A DNA stretch of 64,000 nucleotides, taken from CAYRVX01 sp964427875. GTDB taxonomy: Bacteria > Planctomycetota > Phycisphaerae > SM23-33. A model generated the notes under the pieces. It was not told the origin of the DNA and ran no database searches. It saw only the letters and a list, made by a program, of their open reading frames with translations. Below, in pieces: positions 33,919 to 42,022 of this stretch; the first letter of the stretch is position 1; each line of letters begins with the position of its first letter. The stretch spans positions 1 through 64,000 of the forward strand of contig CAYRVX010000017.1 of assembly GCA_964427875.1 (NCBI GenBank), read 5' to 3'. Position numbers and translations under genes: made by a program.

Positions 33919-35769
33919 TCAGACCTTGATCACCGCCCCGAAGGGGCACTTGTCCCAGCACGTGCCGCACAGCGTGCATTTGTCCTGGTCGATGGCATGC
34001 GGTACCTTCTTCTCGCCCGTGATGGCCTCCACGGGGCAGGCCTTCTTGCAGATGCCGCAGGCCTTGCAGGCCTCGGCGTCGATCTCGTAGCGGAACAGCC
34101 CGCGGCACTGCTTGGCCGGGCAGCGCCCCTCGATGATGTGCGCGTCGTATTCGTCCCGGAAGTACCGGACCGTCGAGAGCACCGGATTGGCGGCCGTCTT
34201 GCCCAACGCGCACAGCGCCGTGCCCTCCAGCAGCTCGGCCAGTGCCTCCAGTTTCTCCACGTCGCCGGCCTGTCCCTCTCCGCGCGTGATGCCCTCCAGG
34301 ATGTGCAGCATCTGGGCGAGGCCCTCCCGGCACGGCGTGCACTTGCCGCACGACTCCTCCCGGAGGAAGTTCAGGAAGTACTTGGCGACGTTGACCATGC
34401 ACGTGTCCTCGTCCATGACGATCATGCCGCCCGAGCCCATCATGCTGCCGAGCTTGGTGAGCTCGTCGAAGTCCACACGTGTGTCGAGGTGCTCTGCAGG
34501 GATGCAGCCGCCGGAGGGCCCGCCCGTCTGGACGGCCTTGAAGGCCTTGCCTTCCTTGACGCCTCCGCCGATCTCCTCGATGATCCGGCGGAGCGTGATG
34601 CCCATGGGCACCTCCACGAGCCCGGTGTTCGCCACGTCGCCCACGAGGCTGAACACCTTCGTTCCCGTCGATTCCTCCGTGCCGATCGACGCGAACCACT
34701 CCCCGCCGCGGCCGACGATGGCCGGAACGTTCGCCCAGGTCTCCACGTTGTTGAGATTGGTGGGGTTGTCCCGCAGGCCTTGCTCCACGGTGTGCACGTA
34801 CTTGGCCCGCGGCTCGCCGGGGCGCCCCTCCAGCGACGCCATCAGCGCCGTGGACTCGCCGCACACGAACGCCCCGCCGCCGCGGTTGATCCGGATGTCG
34901 AAGGAAAAGCCGCTGGAGAGGATGTCCTCGCCGAGCAGGCCGCGGTCGCGCGCCTGCTCGATCGCCCATCCCAGGTGCTCCACGGCCAGGGGATACTCGT
35001 TCCGCACGTAGATGTAGCCCTGCGAGGAGCCGATCACATACGCCCCGATGATCATGCCCTCCAGGACCGAGTGCGGGTTGCCCTCCATGATGCTGCGGTC
35101 CATGAACGCGCCGGGGTCGCCCTCGTCGCCGTTGCAGATGACGTACTTCTCCTGCCCCGGCGCCTCGCGGCAGGAGCGCCACTTGCGGCCGGTCGGAAAG
35201 CCCCCGCCCCCGCGCCCGCGAAGTCCCGACCGCTCCACCTCCGCCAGCACCTCTTGGGGCGTCATCTCGAAGAGGGCCTTGGCGAGGGCTGAGTAGCCGC
35301 CGGCGGCGATGTAATCCTCAATTCGCTTGGGGTCGATGGCGCCGTTGGCGGACAGGACGATGCGCTTCTGGGCGCTGTAGAACGGGATCTCCTCGGCCGT
35401 CACGGCCTTCAGGCCCGTGACGGGGTCCTCGTAGAGCAGACGCTCCACGACCCGCCCGCCCAGCACGGTCTCGCGGAAGATCTCCGCGACGTCGGGCTCC
35501 TCGACGCGCTGGTAGAGGATCTGGCCCGGCTGGACGACGACGATGGGCCCGCGTTCGCAGAAGCCGTGGCAGCCGACGCACTTGACGGCCTCGACGTCGG
35601 CGTCGATCTCCGCCATCGCCTCGGCGAAGAGCTCGTACAGCTTCCGCGAGCCCTTGGCCGCGCAGCCCGTGCCGATGCAGACGCGCACGCACTTCGCTGC
35701 GGGGTCGCGCTGTCTGCGGAGCTCCTCCCGCTGGCGCTGAAGGTCCGCGGGGCTGCTCAGGCGCTTCAT
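33919..35769 (-). CDS. NuoF/HndC-like NADH-binding diaphorase subunit
   Basis: FMN- and NADH-binding subunit, 616 residues, with the extended architecture of bifurcating hydrogenase HydB/HndC: an N-terminal thioredoxin-like [2Fe-2S] domain (CIGTGC at 31-36, CVGCHGFC at 64-71), the FMN/NADH core (GRGGGGFPTG near 167; NGDEGDPGAF), a [4Fe-4S] site (SCGKCTPCREG) and a C-terminal 2x[4Fe-4S] ferredoxin (CKACGICKKAC, CTLCGTCWDKC). Start is uncertain: ATG 35769 is reported, but a GTG at 35781 overlapping the previous stop (GTGA) would fit the coupled style of this cluster. The extra ferredoxin domain suggests ferredoxin exchange as well as NADH. Confidence 0.92.
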   Translation of the reverse strand: MKRLSSPADLQRQREELRRQRDPAAKCVRVCIGTGCAAKGSRKLYELFAEAMAEIDADVEAVKCVGCHGFCERGPIVVVQPGQILYQRVEEPDVAEIFRETVLGGRVVERLLYEDPVTGLKAVTAEEIPFYSAQKRIVLSANGAIDPKRIEDYIAAGGYSALAKALFEMTPQEVLAEVERSGLRGRGGGGFPTGRKWRSCREAPGQEKYVICNGDEGDPGAFMDRSIMEGNPHSVLEGMIIGAYVIGSSQGYIYVRNEYPLAVEHLGWAIEQARDRGLLGEDILSSGFSFDIRINRGGGAFVCGESTALMASLEGRPGEPRAKYVHTVEQGLRDNPTNLNNVETWANVPAIVGRGGEWFASIGTEESTGTKVFSLVGDVANTGLVEVPMGITLRRIIEEIGGGVKEGKAFKAVQTGGPSGGCIPAEHLDTRVDFDELTKLGSMMGSGGMIVMDEDTCMVNVAKYFLNFLREESCGKCTPCREGLAQMLHILEGITRGEGQAGDVEKLEALAELLEGTALCALGKTAANPVLSTVRYFRDEYDAHIIEGRCPAKQCRGLFRYEIDAEACKACGICKKACPVEAITGEKKVPHAIDQDKCTLCGTCWDKCPFGAVIKV

Positions 35770-35780
35770 GCCGGGCGCGA

Positions 35781-36278
35781 TCACGTTTCCGCCTCCGTCT
35801 CGGCCGCCTCGTCGGAAGCATCCAAACCGCGCAGAATCTCCATCGCGCTTTGAGGCGTCATGGCGTCGTGGTATTCGCCGTCCACGATCATCACCGGCGC
35901 CAGCGCACAGGCGCCGACGCAGTTGACCGGCTGGTACGAGAACAGACCGTCCGCCGTCGTGCCGCCGGGTTCCACCTGGAACTCCCGGCAGATCGTCTCG
36001 GCGATCCGCCCCGATCCCTTCAGATAGCAGACCGTGCCCACGCAGAGCGTCACCTCGTGCCGCCCCTTCGGCGCGACCCGGAACGAGGAGTAGAACATCG
36101 CCACGGCATAGAGACGGCTGACGGGCACCTCCAGCCGCCTGGCAAGCCGGCGGAGCTGATCCGCCGGCAGGTAGCCGCACTCGGCCTGGAGGTCCTGCAT
36201 CATGGGGATGAGCATGCCCGCCTCGCCGTCGTAGCGGCTGACGATCTCCTCGATGAGCTTCTCTTCTTCCGCGATCAT
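35781..36278 (-). CDS. NuoE/HndA-like [2Fe-2S] subunit
   Basis: Thioredoxin-like [2Fe-2S] subunit of 165 residues of the diaphorase. The N-terminal helical bundle (residues 1-70) is followed by the cluster domain with C79, C84, C120 and C124 in the usual C-x4-C and C-x3-C arrangement. The ATG at 36278 begins the normal MIAEEEKLIEEI helix; an in-frame TTG ten codons upstream would translate part of an octamer-repeat arm and is unlikely. A short acidic tail follows residue 150. Complex partners are the next two genes; together they correspond to HydC/HydB plus the front of HydA. Confidence 0.92.
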   Translation of the reverse strand: MIAEEEKLIEEIVSRYDGEAGMLIPMMQDLQAECGYLPADQLRRLARRLEVPVSRLYAVAMFYSSFRVAPKGRHEVTLCVGTVCYLKGSGRIAETICREFQVEPGGTTADGLFSYQPVNCVGACALAPVMIVDGEYHDAMTPQSAMEILRGLDASDEAAETEAET

Positions 36279-36295
36279 TTCCAGCAAGCCAACCA

Positions 36296-36327
36296 GGTAA
36301 CAAGTCAACGGATCAACGAATCAACTA
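36296..36327. repeat. single octamer-repeat arm between two genes (locus D)
   Basis: Four octamers (GGTAACAA, GTCAACGG, ATCAACGA, ATCAACTA) fill the spacer between the SpoIIE-type phosphatase and the NuoE-like gene. The last unit contains the stop codon of the phosphatase gene (36325-36327). No opposite arm is nearby, so it may be a remnant or a half-site. Confidence 0.75.
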
Positions 36328-37476
36328 TACCGACTCCATGCTGATCTCGATGCCGCGTCTCTTCAGTTCCTCCGCCATCTCGCGGACCACCGCCAGTTTC
36401 ATGCCCAACTGCTGGGGGAGATTGGGATTCTGGTGGGCCGGGTTCGCCGCCATGCCCACGATGAAGTGCACGTGGTCCACGTCCAGCAGCAGGCGGACGA
36501 GGGCGGCTGCACCGTCTGTCTTGAACTTCACGCTCTCCTTTCCCGCGCCGGACTGGAGCATCTCGTTGGCGCGCGTCAGGGTCAGGATTCCCTCGGTGGC
36601 CAGGTCGAGCCCATCCATGTGCGCCAGCGGGGGCACGTCCGGCTTCATCGTCTCCAGGTCCACGTCCAGTGGCCGACCCAAATGGCGGGAGACCATCTTC
36701 GCCGTGGTGCCGCCGCAGACGACGTGCAGCCCCAGGCGCTTGACAAACCGCGACAGGACCGCTTCGTCCGCCTCCCTGTCCGTCGGCGGGCCGGTCAGCA
36801 CCGTCGCCACGAGCTTGCGCCGCACCTTGATGACGACAATGCTCACGTCGTCGCCCGGGTCGTTGGCATAGAGCTCGGCAACGGTTTCGGCCATCTTGTC
36901 GGCCACCGCCTGGGCCGAAAGCTCCGGATGGGCGTGCCCTTCGAGGTACCGGGCCGTCTGGTCCCAGCCCCAGCCCAGCGGGTATCTCCCGCCGATGCCG
37001 GCGTTCAGCACGCCGTCGGAGACGAACACGATCCAGTCCCCCAAGTCCAGATCGAGGACGCTCTCGTGGATCGTTTTGCCGCCGATGATCCGATCCTCGC
37101 GCGGCAGCTCCATCCGCTTCCGCCGGCGCAGGAGGATGGCCGGCGGCGAATCGAACACGACGATGCGGGCCCGGCCGTCGCAGTAGAACTGCGCGATGGC
37201 GAACGTGCTGTAGGCCAGCTTGCGGACCTCGCAGACCGGCAGCGTCTTGCCCAGCGTCTCCACCACCTCGTTCAGCGACAGGTCGTTCTCCAGGAGATGC
37301 ATCGCGATGCGGGTCGTCAGGGTCGCGAGGATGTTCGCCTTGACCCCGCTTCCGAGACCGTCCGACAGCGCCATCGTGACGTAGTCCGAGCGGCGGGAAA
37401 AGGCAATGCTGTCGCCGCACAGTTCCTCTCTGTGCTTGTGCAACTGCCTCGTTCCCCACTCGTAGTACAGTTTCAT
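36325..37476 (-). CDS. SpoIIE/PP2C-type serine phosphatase
   Basis: Predicted metal-dependent protein phosphatase of 383 residues. The PP2C/SpoIIE core (about 1-220) has its metal-binding aspartates: D22 (GDS), D39 in SDGLGSG, D154 in VSDGVLN and D209/D210 in GDDVSIV. A second domain (230-383), containing VCGGTTAKMVSRHLGR, occurs in phosphatases encoded beside [FeFe] hydrogenases. It overlaps the PAS gene upstream by four bases (ATGA). This phosphatase, the PAS protein and the small [2Fe-2S] protein form a coupled trio that probably senses redox state. No cognate kinase or anti-sigma factor is encoded next to it, so the target is open. Confidence 0.87.
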   Translation of the reverse strand: MKLYYEWGTRQLHKHREELCGDSIAFSRRSDYVTMALSDGLGSGVKANILATLTTRIAMHLLENDLSLNEVVETLGKTLPVCEVRKLAYSTFAIAQFYCDGRARIVVFDSPPAILLRRRKRMELPREDRIIGGKTIHESVLDLDLGDWIVFVSDGVLNAGIGGRYPLGWGWDQTARYLEGHAHPELSAQAVADKMAETVAELYANDPGDDVSIVVIKVRRKLVATVLTGPPTDREADEAVLSRFVKRLGLHVVCGGTTAKMVSRHLGRPLDVDLETMKPDVPPLAHMDGLDLATEGILTLTRANEMLQSGAGKESVKFKTDGAAALVRLLLDVDHVHFIVGMAANPAHQNPNLPQQLGMKLAVVREMAEELKRRGIEISMESV

Positions 37477-37988
37477 TGATATCCCTCTTCCTCGAAAAGG
37501 GACATGAGCTTCACCAGGAGCACCTTGGTCTCCGCCGTCGTCTCGCCCAGAAGCCGCGCGATCTCCTGGGCCGTCTGCATCTGCCGGGAGATCACCTCCT
37601 GGGCCCGCTGGAGCGTCTGGGCCCGCAGATCGTGGAAGTCCTTCCTCGCCTTTTCCTCCTCCGATATGTCGATGAAGATCCCGCAGTACAGGTCTTCCCC
37701 CTCGATGGGAAACAGCCCCACGCGGAAGCTCACTTCGTGCTCGGGAATGGTCTCCTTCACCATGAGGTGCCCGCCGGCGGCGATGGCCCGCTCAAAGCAG
37801 TCCGAGTGCACGAACTCGCCCGCAGGCCGGTCCAGAAGCTCCTCGCCCTGGCAGTGGAACATCCTCCGAAAGGCGGGATTCACGAACCGGATCCGCGTGT
37901 CCCGGTCCACCAGGAGAACGCCGTTGGGCGTATGCTCCAGGATCGCACTGGTGTGCGTCGCGCCAATGTCCTCGTTCGAAGCGCTCAT
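37473..37988 (-). CDS. PAS-domain sensor protein without output enzyme
   Basis: A 171-residue protein with one PAS domain (about 12-115; VLLVDRDTRIRFVNPAF, then PEHEVSFRVG) followed by a coiled-coil helix (about 115-165) rich in Gln, Glu and Ala. There is no histidine-kinase or cyclase domain, so it should signal by protein contact. Two cysteines (near C44 and C58) lie on the expected ligand side of the PAS fold, but nothing proves a cofactor. It overlaps genes on both sides by four bases, tying it to the phosphatase and the [2Fe-2S] protein. PAS proteins are also found beside bifurcating hydrogenases, which supports a redox-sensing role. Confidence 0.82.
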   Translation of the reverse strand: MSASNEDIGATHTSAILEHTPNGVLLVDRDTRIRFVNPAFRRMFHCQGEELLDRPAGEFVHSDCFERAIAAGGHLMVKETIPEHEVSFRVGLFPIEGEDLYCGIFIDISEEEKARKDFHDLRAQTLQRAQEVISRQMQTAQEIARLLGETTAETKVLLVKLMSLFEEEGYQ

Positions 37989-38287
37989 GCGGATTCGGCC
38001 TCCTCCGGGCCGCCCTCGTCGGGCTCGTCCGCCGATCGCGCCCCCAAGGGCTCCAGGACCCTTCTCCGGAAGACCGCGACCGCCTCGGCCTCGTCGGCGC
38101 TGGTCAACGGCTCGTCGTCGATCTGCCAGTTGACCCCTTCCCCGCAGCGTTCCATGCAGAAGGACCCTTTCAGCACCACCTCGTCGGCAAGATCGTGCCT
38201 GGCCAGCAGTTTGCTGAACCGCTCGATGACGCCGCGCGCGCCCTTCAGGTGGCAGGAGCTGCCGACGCACACGGTCACCGTAACCAT
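37985..38287 (-). CDS. small [2Fe-2S] thioredoxin-like ferredoxin
   Basis: A 100-residue protein corresponding to the C-terminal cluster domain of NuoE, with C7, C12, C44 and C48 arranged C-x4-C and C-x3-C. It has no helical NuoE N-terminus, so it is a free-standing [2Fe-2S] protein. The last 30 residues are acidic and probably disordered. The ATG at 38287 follows GAGGAG at a good distance. Similar single-domain proteins accompany bifurcating hydrogenase and NADH-linked dehydrogenase genes, where they may deliver electrons or report redox state to the adjacent PAS/phosphatase unit. It overlaps the PAS gene (ATGA). Confidence 0.86.
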   Translation of the reverse strand: MVTVTVCVGSSCHLKGARGVIERFSKLLARHDLADEVVLKGSFCMERCGEGVNWQIDDEPLTSADEAEAVAVFRRRVLEPLGARSADEPDEGGPEEAESA

Positions 38288-38355
38288 TCGACGCTCTCCT
38301 CGGGCGGATCGCGGCCGCCTGCCGGCGCACCACGCCGGCGGCATGTTCCGCGTCC

Positions 38356-38892
38356 TTATGTTTGCTTTGCGGCTGCGCCGGCCGTGGCGAGGTTCTCCCC
38401 GATGCGCCGGATGGCTTCGCGACGACGACGACGCAGGTAATCGTCCAGCTCCACGAACTCCAGTGCCCCCGTGGGACACGCGGCCACACAGGCCGGCGGC
38501 TCGCCGGCTCGCGTCCGATCAACGCACAGGTCGCACTTGATCATCGCCCTGCCGTCCGGAGAGACCTCGATCACACCGAACGGGCAGGCGATCGTGCAGA
38601 ATTTGCAGCCGATGCAGCGGTCCTGATCCAACAGCACCGGCTGGCCTTCACCGGCTCGGTTGATCGCGCCGGTCGGGCATATGGCGATACAGGGCGCATC
38701 CTCGCAGTGGCGGCACTGGAGGGGCACGCCGTGGTCCCCGAGCGGCTCGACGTGCACGCGCGCCCGCGGCGGCCTCTCGGCGCGGATGGCCTCGACGAGC
38801 GTCTCGGCCTCCGTGTGCGCCATCGCGCAGGCGATCTCGCAGCTCTTGCACGCCAGGCAGCGGCTTTCGTTGACGACGATGACCTTGGCCAT
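38356..38892 (-). CDS. CooF-like four-cluster ferredoxin
   Basis: Electron carrier of 178 residues with four [4Fe-4S] cysteine sets, beginning CLACKSCEIAC (12-22), then CRHCEDAPCIAIC, CIGCKFCTIAC and a final CDLC/ACVAAC pair. This is the polyferredoxin type (CooF, HycB, DmsB) that takes electrons from CODH. It lies 20 bp after cooS and is therefore its likely direct acceptor, passing electrons on to the diaphorase subunits downstream. No Tat signal is present, so it is cytoplasmic. The last 25 residues are a basic helix. The start MAKVIVVNESRC is the normal family start. Confidence 0.92.
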   Translation of the reverse strand: MAKVIVVNESRCLACKSCEIACAMAHTEAETLVEAIRAERPPRARVHVEPLGDHGVPLQCRHCEDAPCIAICPTGAINRAGEGQPVLLDQDRCIGCKFCTIACPFGVIEVSPDGRAMIKCDLCVDRTRAGEPPACVAACPTGALEFVELDDYLRRRRREAIRRIGENLATAGAAAKQT

Positions 38893-38912
38893 GCCAATAC
38901 TCCTTCGCTCGC

Positions 38913-40877
38913 CTAGCCGGCGGCCTTGGCCTCCGCGATGGTCTTGGGGGCGTAAGGCACCTCGTACATCGGCCCGGGGAGCTTCAGGGCCGCACGCTTG
39001 CGATCGATGTGATCGATCATCATGTGCGCCGCCTCGATCGGGTCGGGCTCGAAGGCGAACTTCCCGCCGAACAGCGCCTCCATGCCCTCGGTGACGAACT
39101 CGGTCACGACCTGGGAGCCCTGGATGGGGAACGGCTCGCCCAGGACGGTAAAGACCCCGGAGGCCGCCACGTAGAAGCCGATTGAGACGGCCTTCTCGCT
39201 CATCCATTCCGGTGCCGCCCCGGCGACGGGCAGGTCGGCGATGGACTCCCCGAGCCCGCCCTCGGCGACCATGTTCGAGAGGACGATGAGGATGCGGCTG
39301 TTGTCCACGCAGCTTCCGACGTGCAGCACCGGCGGGATGCCGACGGCCCGGCAGATCTCGCGCAGGCCTTTTCCGGCGATCTTTTCGGCCGCCTCGGGAG
39401 CCAGCAGCCCGGCCTTGGCGTCGGCGACGGCCGTGCAGCCCGTCACCGCCACCAGGACGTCGTTGGCGATCAGCTCCTTGGTCATCTCGACGTGCCCGAA
39501 GTCGTGGCGGATCTTGGGATTGTTGCAGCCGACCACGCCGGCGACCCCTCGCAGGCGTCCGGCCATCACCGCGTCGTTCAACGGGCGGTAGCTCGAGCGG
39601 TACCGCCCGCCGAGCATGGCGAAGGCGTTCTCGGCGGTGAAGCCCGCCACCAGCGGGCTGCTCTGTTCGGGGATATGCACGCGCCCCTTGTCGCGGTTCT
39701 CGAAGTTCTCCACGCCCATGCGGACGATCCGCCTGGCGATCTCCATCGCCTTGGACTCGTCGAACTGGATGTGCTCGGCGAAGGGGAACTTGGCCTTCGG
39801 GCTCGTGGAGATCAGCTTCGTGTGGTAGTCGTTCCGTTGGACCAGTCCCCCGAGGGCGGGCATGATGCACTGCACGTCCACGATCATCGCTTCCACCACG
39901 CCGGTGGCGATGGCCAGCTCCTGCTGGAGGAAGTTGCCCGCCAGCGGGATGCCGTGACGCATCAGGATCTCGTTGGCCGTGCAGCAGATGCCGCTGAGGT
40001 TGATGCCGCTGGCGCCCTTGCTCCTGGCCAGCTCGACCATCTCCTTCTCCTGGACCGCGGCGAGGATCATCTCCGAGAGCGTGGGCTCGTGGCCGTGCAC
40101 GACGATGTTGACGGCGTCGGCTTCGAGCACGCCGAGGTTGGCTCGGCTGCGAGCCCAGTGCGGCGTGCGAAACAGCACGTCGGAGAGGTCCGTGGCGATC
40201 ATGCTGCCGCCCCACCCGTCGCCGAGGCAGCCCCGGATGCCCTGGAGGATCAGGTTGATCGGATCGTTGTCCACGCCGATGTGCGTGCGGTGCATGATCT
40301 CGACGATCTCGCGGTCGACGCCGCGGGGCATGACGCCGGCCTCGCGCCACCGCCTGCGCTGATCTTCCGGCGCGCGGGCGGTGAAGACCACTTCGCCGTG
40401 CTGCTGGCCGAACTGGGAGAAACAGATCTCCGCCACGCCGCGGGCGATCTCGTGGAGCCCCTTGCCGTCCGTCTGGACGCCAAGCTCCTCGGCCATCGCG
40501 CGCAGCTTGGTCTCATCCTTGGGCTCGTAGTCGCCGCCCTCGTTCTCGGCGGCCAGCAGGAGCGTGTGGGCGATGTCCCGGCCGTGGTCCGAGTGGGCCG
40601 CAGCGCCGCCGGCAATCATGCGGATCAGGTTCCGCGCGGCGATGATGTCCGCCGTGGCGCCGCAGATGCCCGCTTGGGGCCCGTCGCCGAACGGGTCGAT
40701 CCGGCACGGGCCCATCGTGCAGATGCGGCAGCAGATGCCCAACTGGCCGAAGCCGCACTGCGGCTCCATCGCGTCCTTACGGTCCCACGCCACCTCCAGC
40801 TTCTTCTCTGCGGCATGAGAGAGCATTTCGATGGTGGCGGGGTCGCTACTTCGTTTCTCGGCAGCACTGCTCATCAT
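38913..40877 (-). CDS. cooS: anaerobic Ni-Fe-S carbon monoxide dehydrogenase
   Basis: Catalyses CO/CO2 interconversion at the Ni-Fe-S C-cluster; with AcsB it provides the CO for acetyl-CoA. The 654-residue length is typical. The B- and D-cluster cysteines are at the N-terminus (C41, C49, C50, C53, C58, C72, in CGFGQLGICCRIC). Further conserved segments include GISGINLSGICC-like SGINLSGICC (about 296-305), VTGCTAVAD and HVGSCVDNSR, which carry C-cluster ligands. It is the first gene of the cluster. Its start region contains the palindrome TGTGACCTCACA (40877-40888) over the ribosome-binding site. A TATACT box lies about 125 bp upstream, but the only TTGACT is 23 nt away, too far for a standard promoter. 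Confidence 0.95.
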   Translation of the reverse strand: MMSSAAEKRSSDPATIEMLSHAAEKKLEVAWDRKDAMEPQCGFGQLGICCRICTMGPCRIDPFGDGPQAGICGATADIIAARNLIRMIAGGAAAHSDHGRDIAHTLLLAAENEGGDYEPKDETKLRAMAEELGVQTDGKGLHEIARGVAEICFSQFGQQHGEVVFTARAPEDQRRRWREAGVMPRGVDREIVEIMHRTHIGVDNDPINLILQGIRGCLGDGWGGSMIATDLSDVLFRTPHWARSRANLGVLEADAVNIVVHGHEPTLSEMILAAVQEKEMVELARSKGASGINLSGICCTANEILMRHGIPLAGNFLQQELAIATGVVEAMIVDVQCIMPALGGLVQRNDYHTKLISTSPKAKFPFAEHIQFDESKAMEIARRIVRMGVENFENRDKGRVHIPEQSSPLVAGFTAENAFAMLGGRYRSSYRPLNDAVMAGRLRGVAGVVGCNNPKIRHDFGHVEMTKELIANDVLVAVTGCTAVADAKAGLLAPEAAEKIAGKGLREICRAVGIPPVLHVGSCVDNSRILIVLSNMVAEGGLGESIADLPVAGAAPEWMSEKAVSIGFYVAASGVFTVLGEPFPIQGSQVVTEFVTEGMEALFGGKFAFEPDPIEAAHMMIDHIDRKRAALKLPGPMYEVPYAPKTIAEAKAAG

Positions 40878-41139
40878 GTGACCTCACAAGAGACAGTATG
40901 GCCCATTCCTTCGGCGCCCAGACGCCTCGCCGGAGCAATGGGGCCATCATATACACCTGCGCTCTGCATCATCATCAAAAACAACAACCGACGGACAGGC
41001 CAGTATACGGTAGCATTCCGGCAACGTGCGAGTCAAGGGTATCCGCAATGTTCTTAACAGATGCTTTCCGCCGAGGGCAACCTTGAAAACCGGCGGCGAC
41101 GAGGCCTAAACTGGCACGGCTCCCGCGGAGGAAGCAGCC

Positions 41140-41919
41140 ATGAAGATCGCCATCTCGGGAAAGGGCGGCGTGGGCAAGACGACGTTGTCGGCGATGCTTG
41201 CCTCGGCGCTGAACCTCAAGGGCCGCAGCGTGATCGCCCTGGACGCCGACCCGGACGCCAACCTCGCCAGCGCCCTCGGCGCCGGCGTCGATCAGCAGCC
41301 GGTGCCCCTGGCCGATATGGAGGACCTCATCGCCGAGCGCACCGGCTCCAAATCCTCCTATGGAGGGTACTTCAAGCTCAATCCCAAGGTGGACGACCTC
41401 CCCGAGAAACACGCCGTGAAGATCGGCGGCATCCGCGTGCTGGCCCTGGGCGGCGTCAGGAAGGGCGGAGGCGGATGCATCTGCCCGGCCAGCGCGCTGG
41501 TCAAGGCGCTGCTGACCCACCTGATCCTCGGCCGCGACGAGACGATCATCATGGACATGGAGGCCGGCATTGAACATCTCGGCCGCGCCACGGGCCAGTC
41601 CATGGACGCAATGCTCATCGTCGTGGACGAAGGCCCGTGGAGCGTCCAGACCGCCGGGAGAATCCGCGCGCTCGCCGGCGACATCGGCATGACGAAGCTC
41701 TTCGCCGTGGCCAATCGCGTCGGCGAGGGCGAATCGCTCGATCCGCTCCGCCAGCGGTTGGGGGACATCCCGCTGATCGGACACCTGCCCTACGACGGGC
41801 GGCTCGCCGGGGGCATCGTGCAACTCGGCGACGACGGCGCACCCGCTTGCACCGAGGCCCTGACAGAGAACCTCCCCCTCATCGACGACATCCTCCGGGA
41901 ACTGGAAAGCCGCACCTGA
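41140..41919 (+). CDS. cooC: CooC-type nickel-loading ATPase for CODH
   Basis: MinD-like ATPase of 259 residues, divergent from cooS across a 262-bp spacer. The deviant Walker A GKGGVGKTT is at 7-15, DADPDAN at 35-41, and the nickel/zinc-binding C-x-C pair at C113 and C115 (GGCICP). A longer Tyr/Lys-containing insert (about 70-95) separates it from the AcsF-like protein at 26579-27334. It is expected to insert nickel into the C-cluster of CooS as a dimer. The ATG follows GGAGGAAGC, a strong ribosome-binding site. The gene seems to be transcribed alone, so maturation can be controlled separately from the main cluster. Confidence 0.9.
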   Translation: MKIAISGKGGVGKTTLSAMLASALNLKGRSVIALDADPDANLASALGAGVDQQPVPLADMEDLIAERTGSKSSYGGYFKLNPKVDDLPEKHAVKIGGIRVLALGGVRKGGGGCICPASALVKALLTHLILGRDETIIMDMEAGIEHLGRATGQSMDAMLIVVDEGPWSVQTAGRIRALAGDIGMTKLFAVANRVGEGESLDPLRQRLGDIPLIGHLPYDGRLAGGIVQLGDDGAPACTEALTENLPLIDDILRELESRT

Positions 41920-42022
41920 AAGGCAGAGGGGGCGTGGGATCTCCGCCTCCAGGCCTTCCGCGGCCCGCCCGCCCGGCCCGTGTGGGGATGAAGTCGGCTG
42001 CCCCCGACACCTACCGTGTCGC

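Noticed and set aside
33111..36278. [FeFe] hydrogenase operon
   Set aside because: NuoE-, F- and G-like subunits are present, but the G-like protein lacks the H-cluster domain and no hydrogenase gene is nearby.
40878..41139. Standard sigma70 promoter for cooS (TTGACT and TATACT)
   Set aside because: The two boxes are 23 nt apart on the minus strand, outside the usable spacing.
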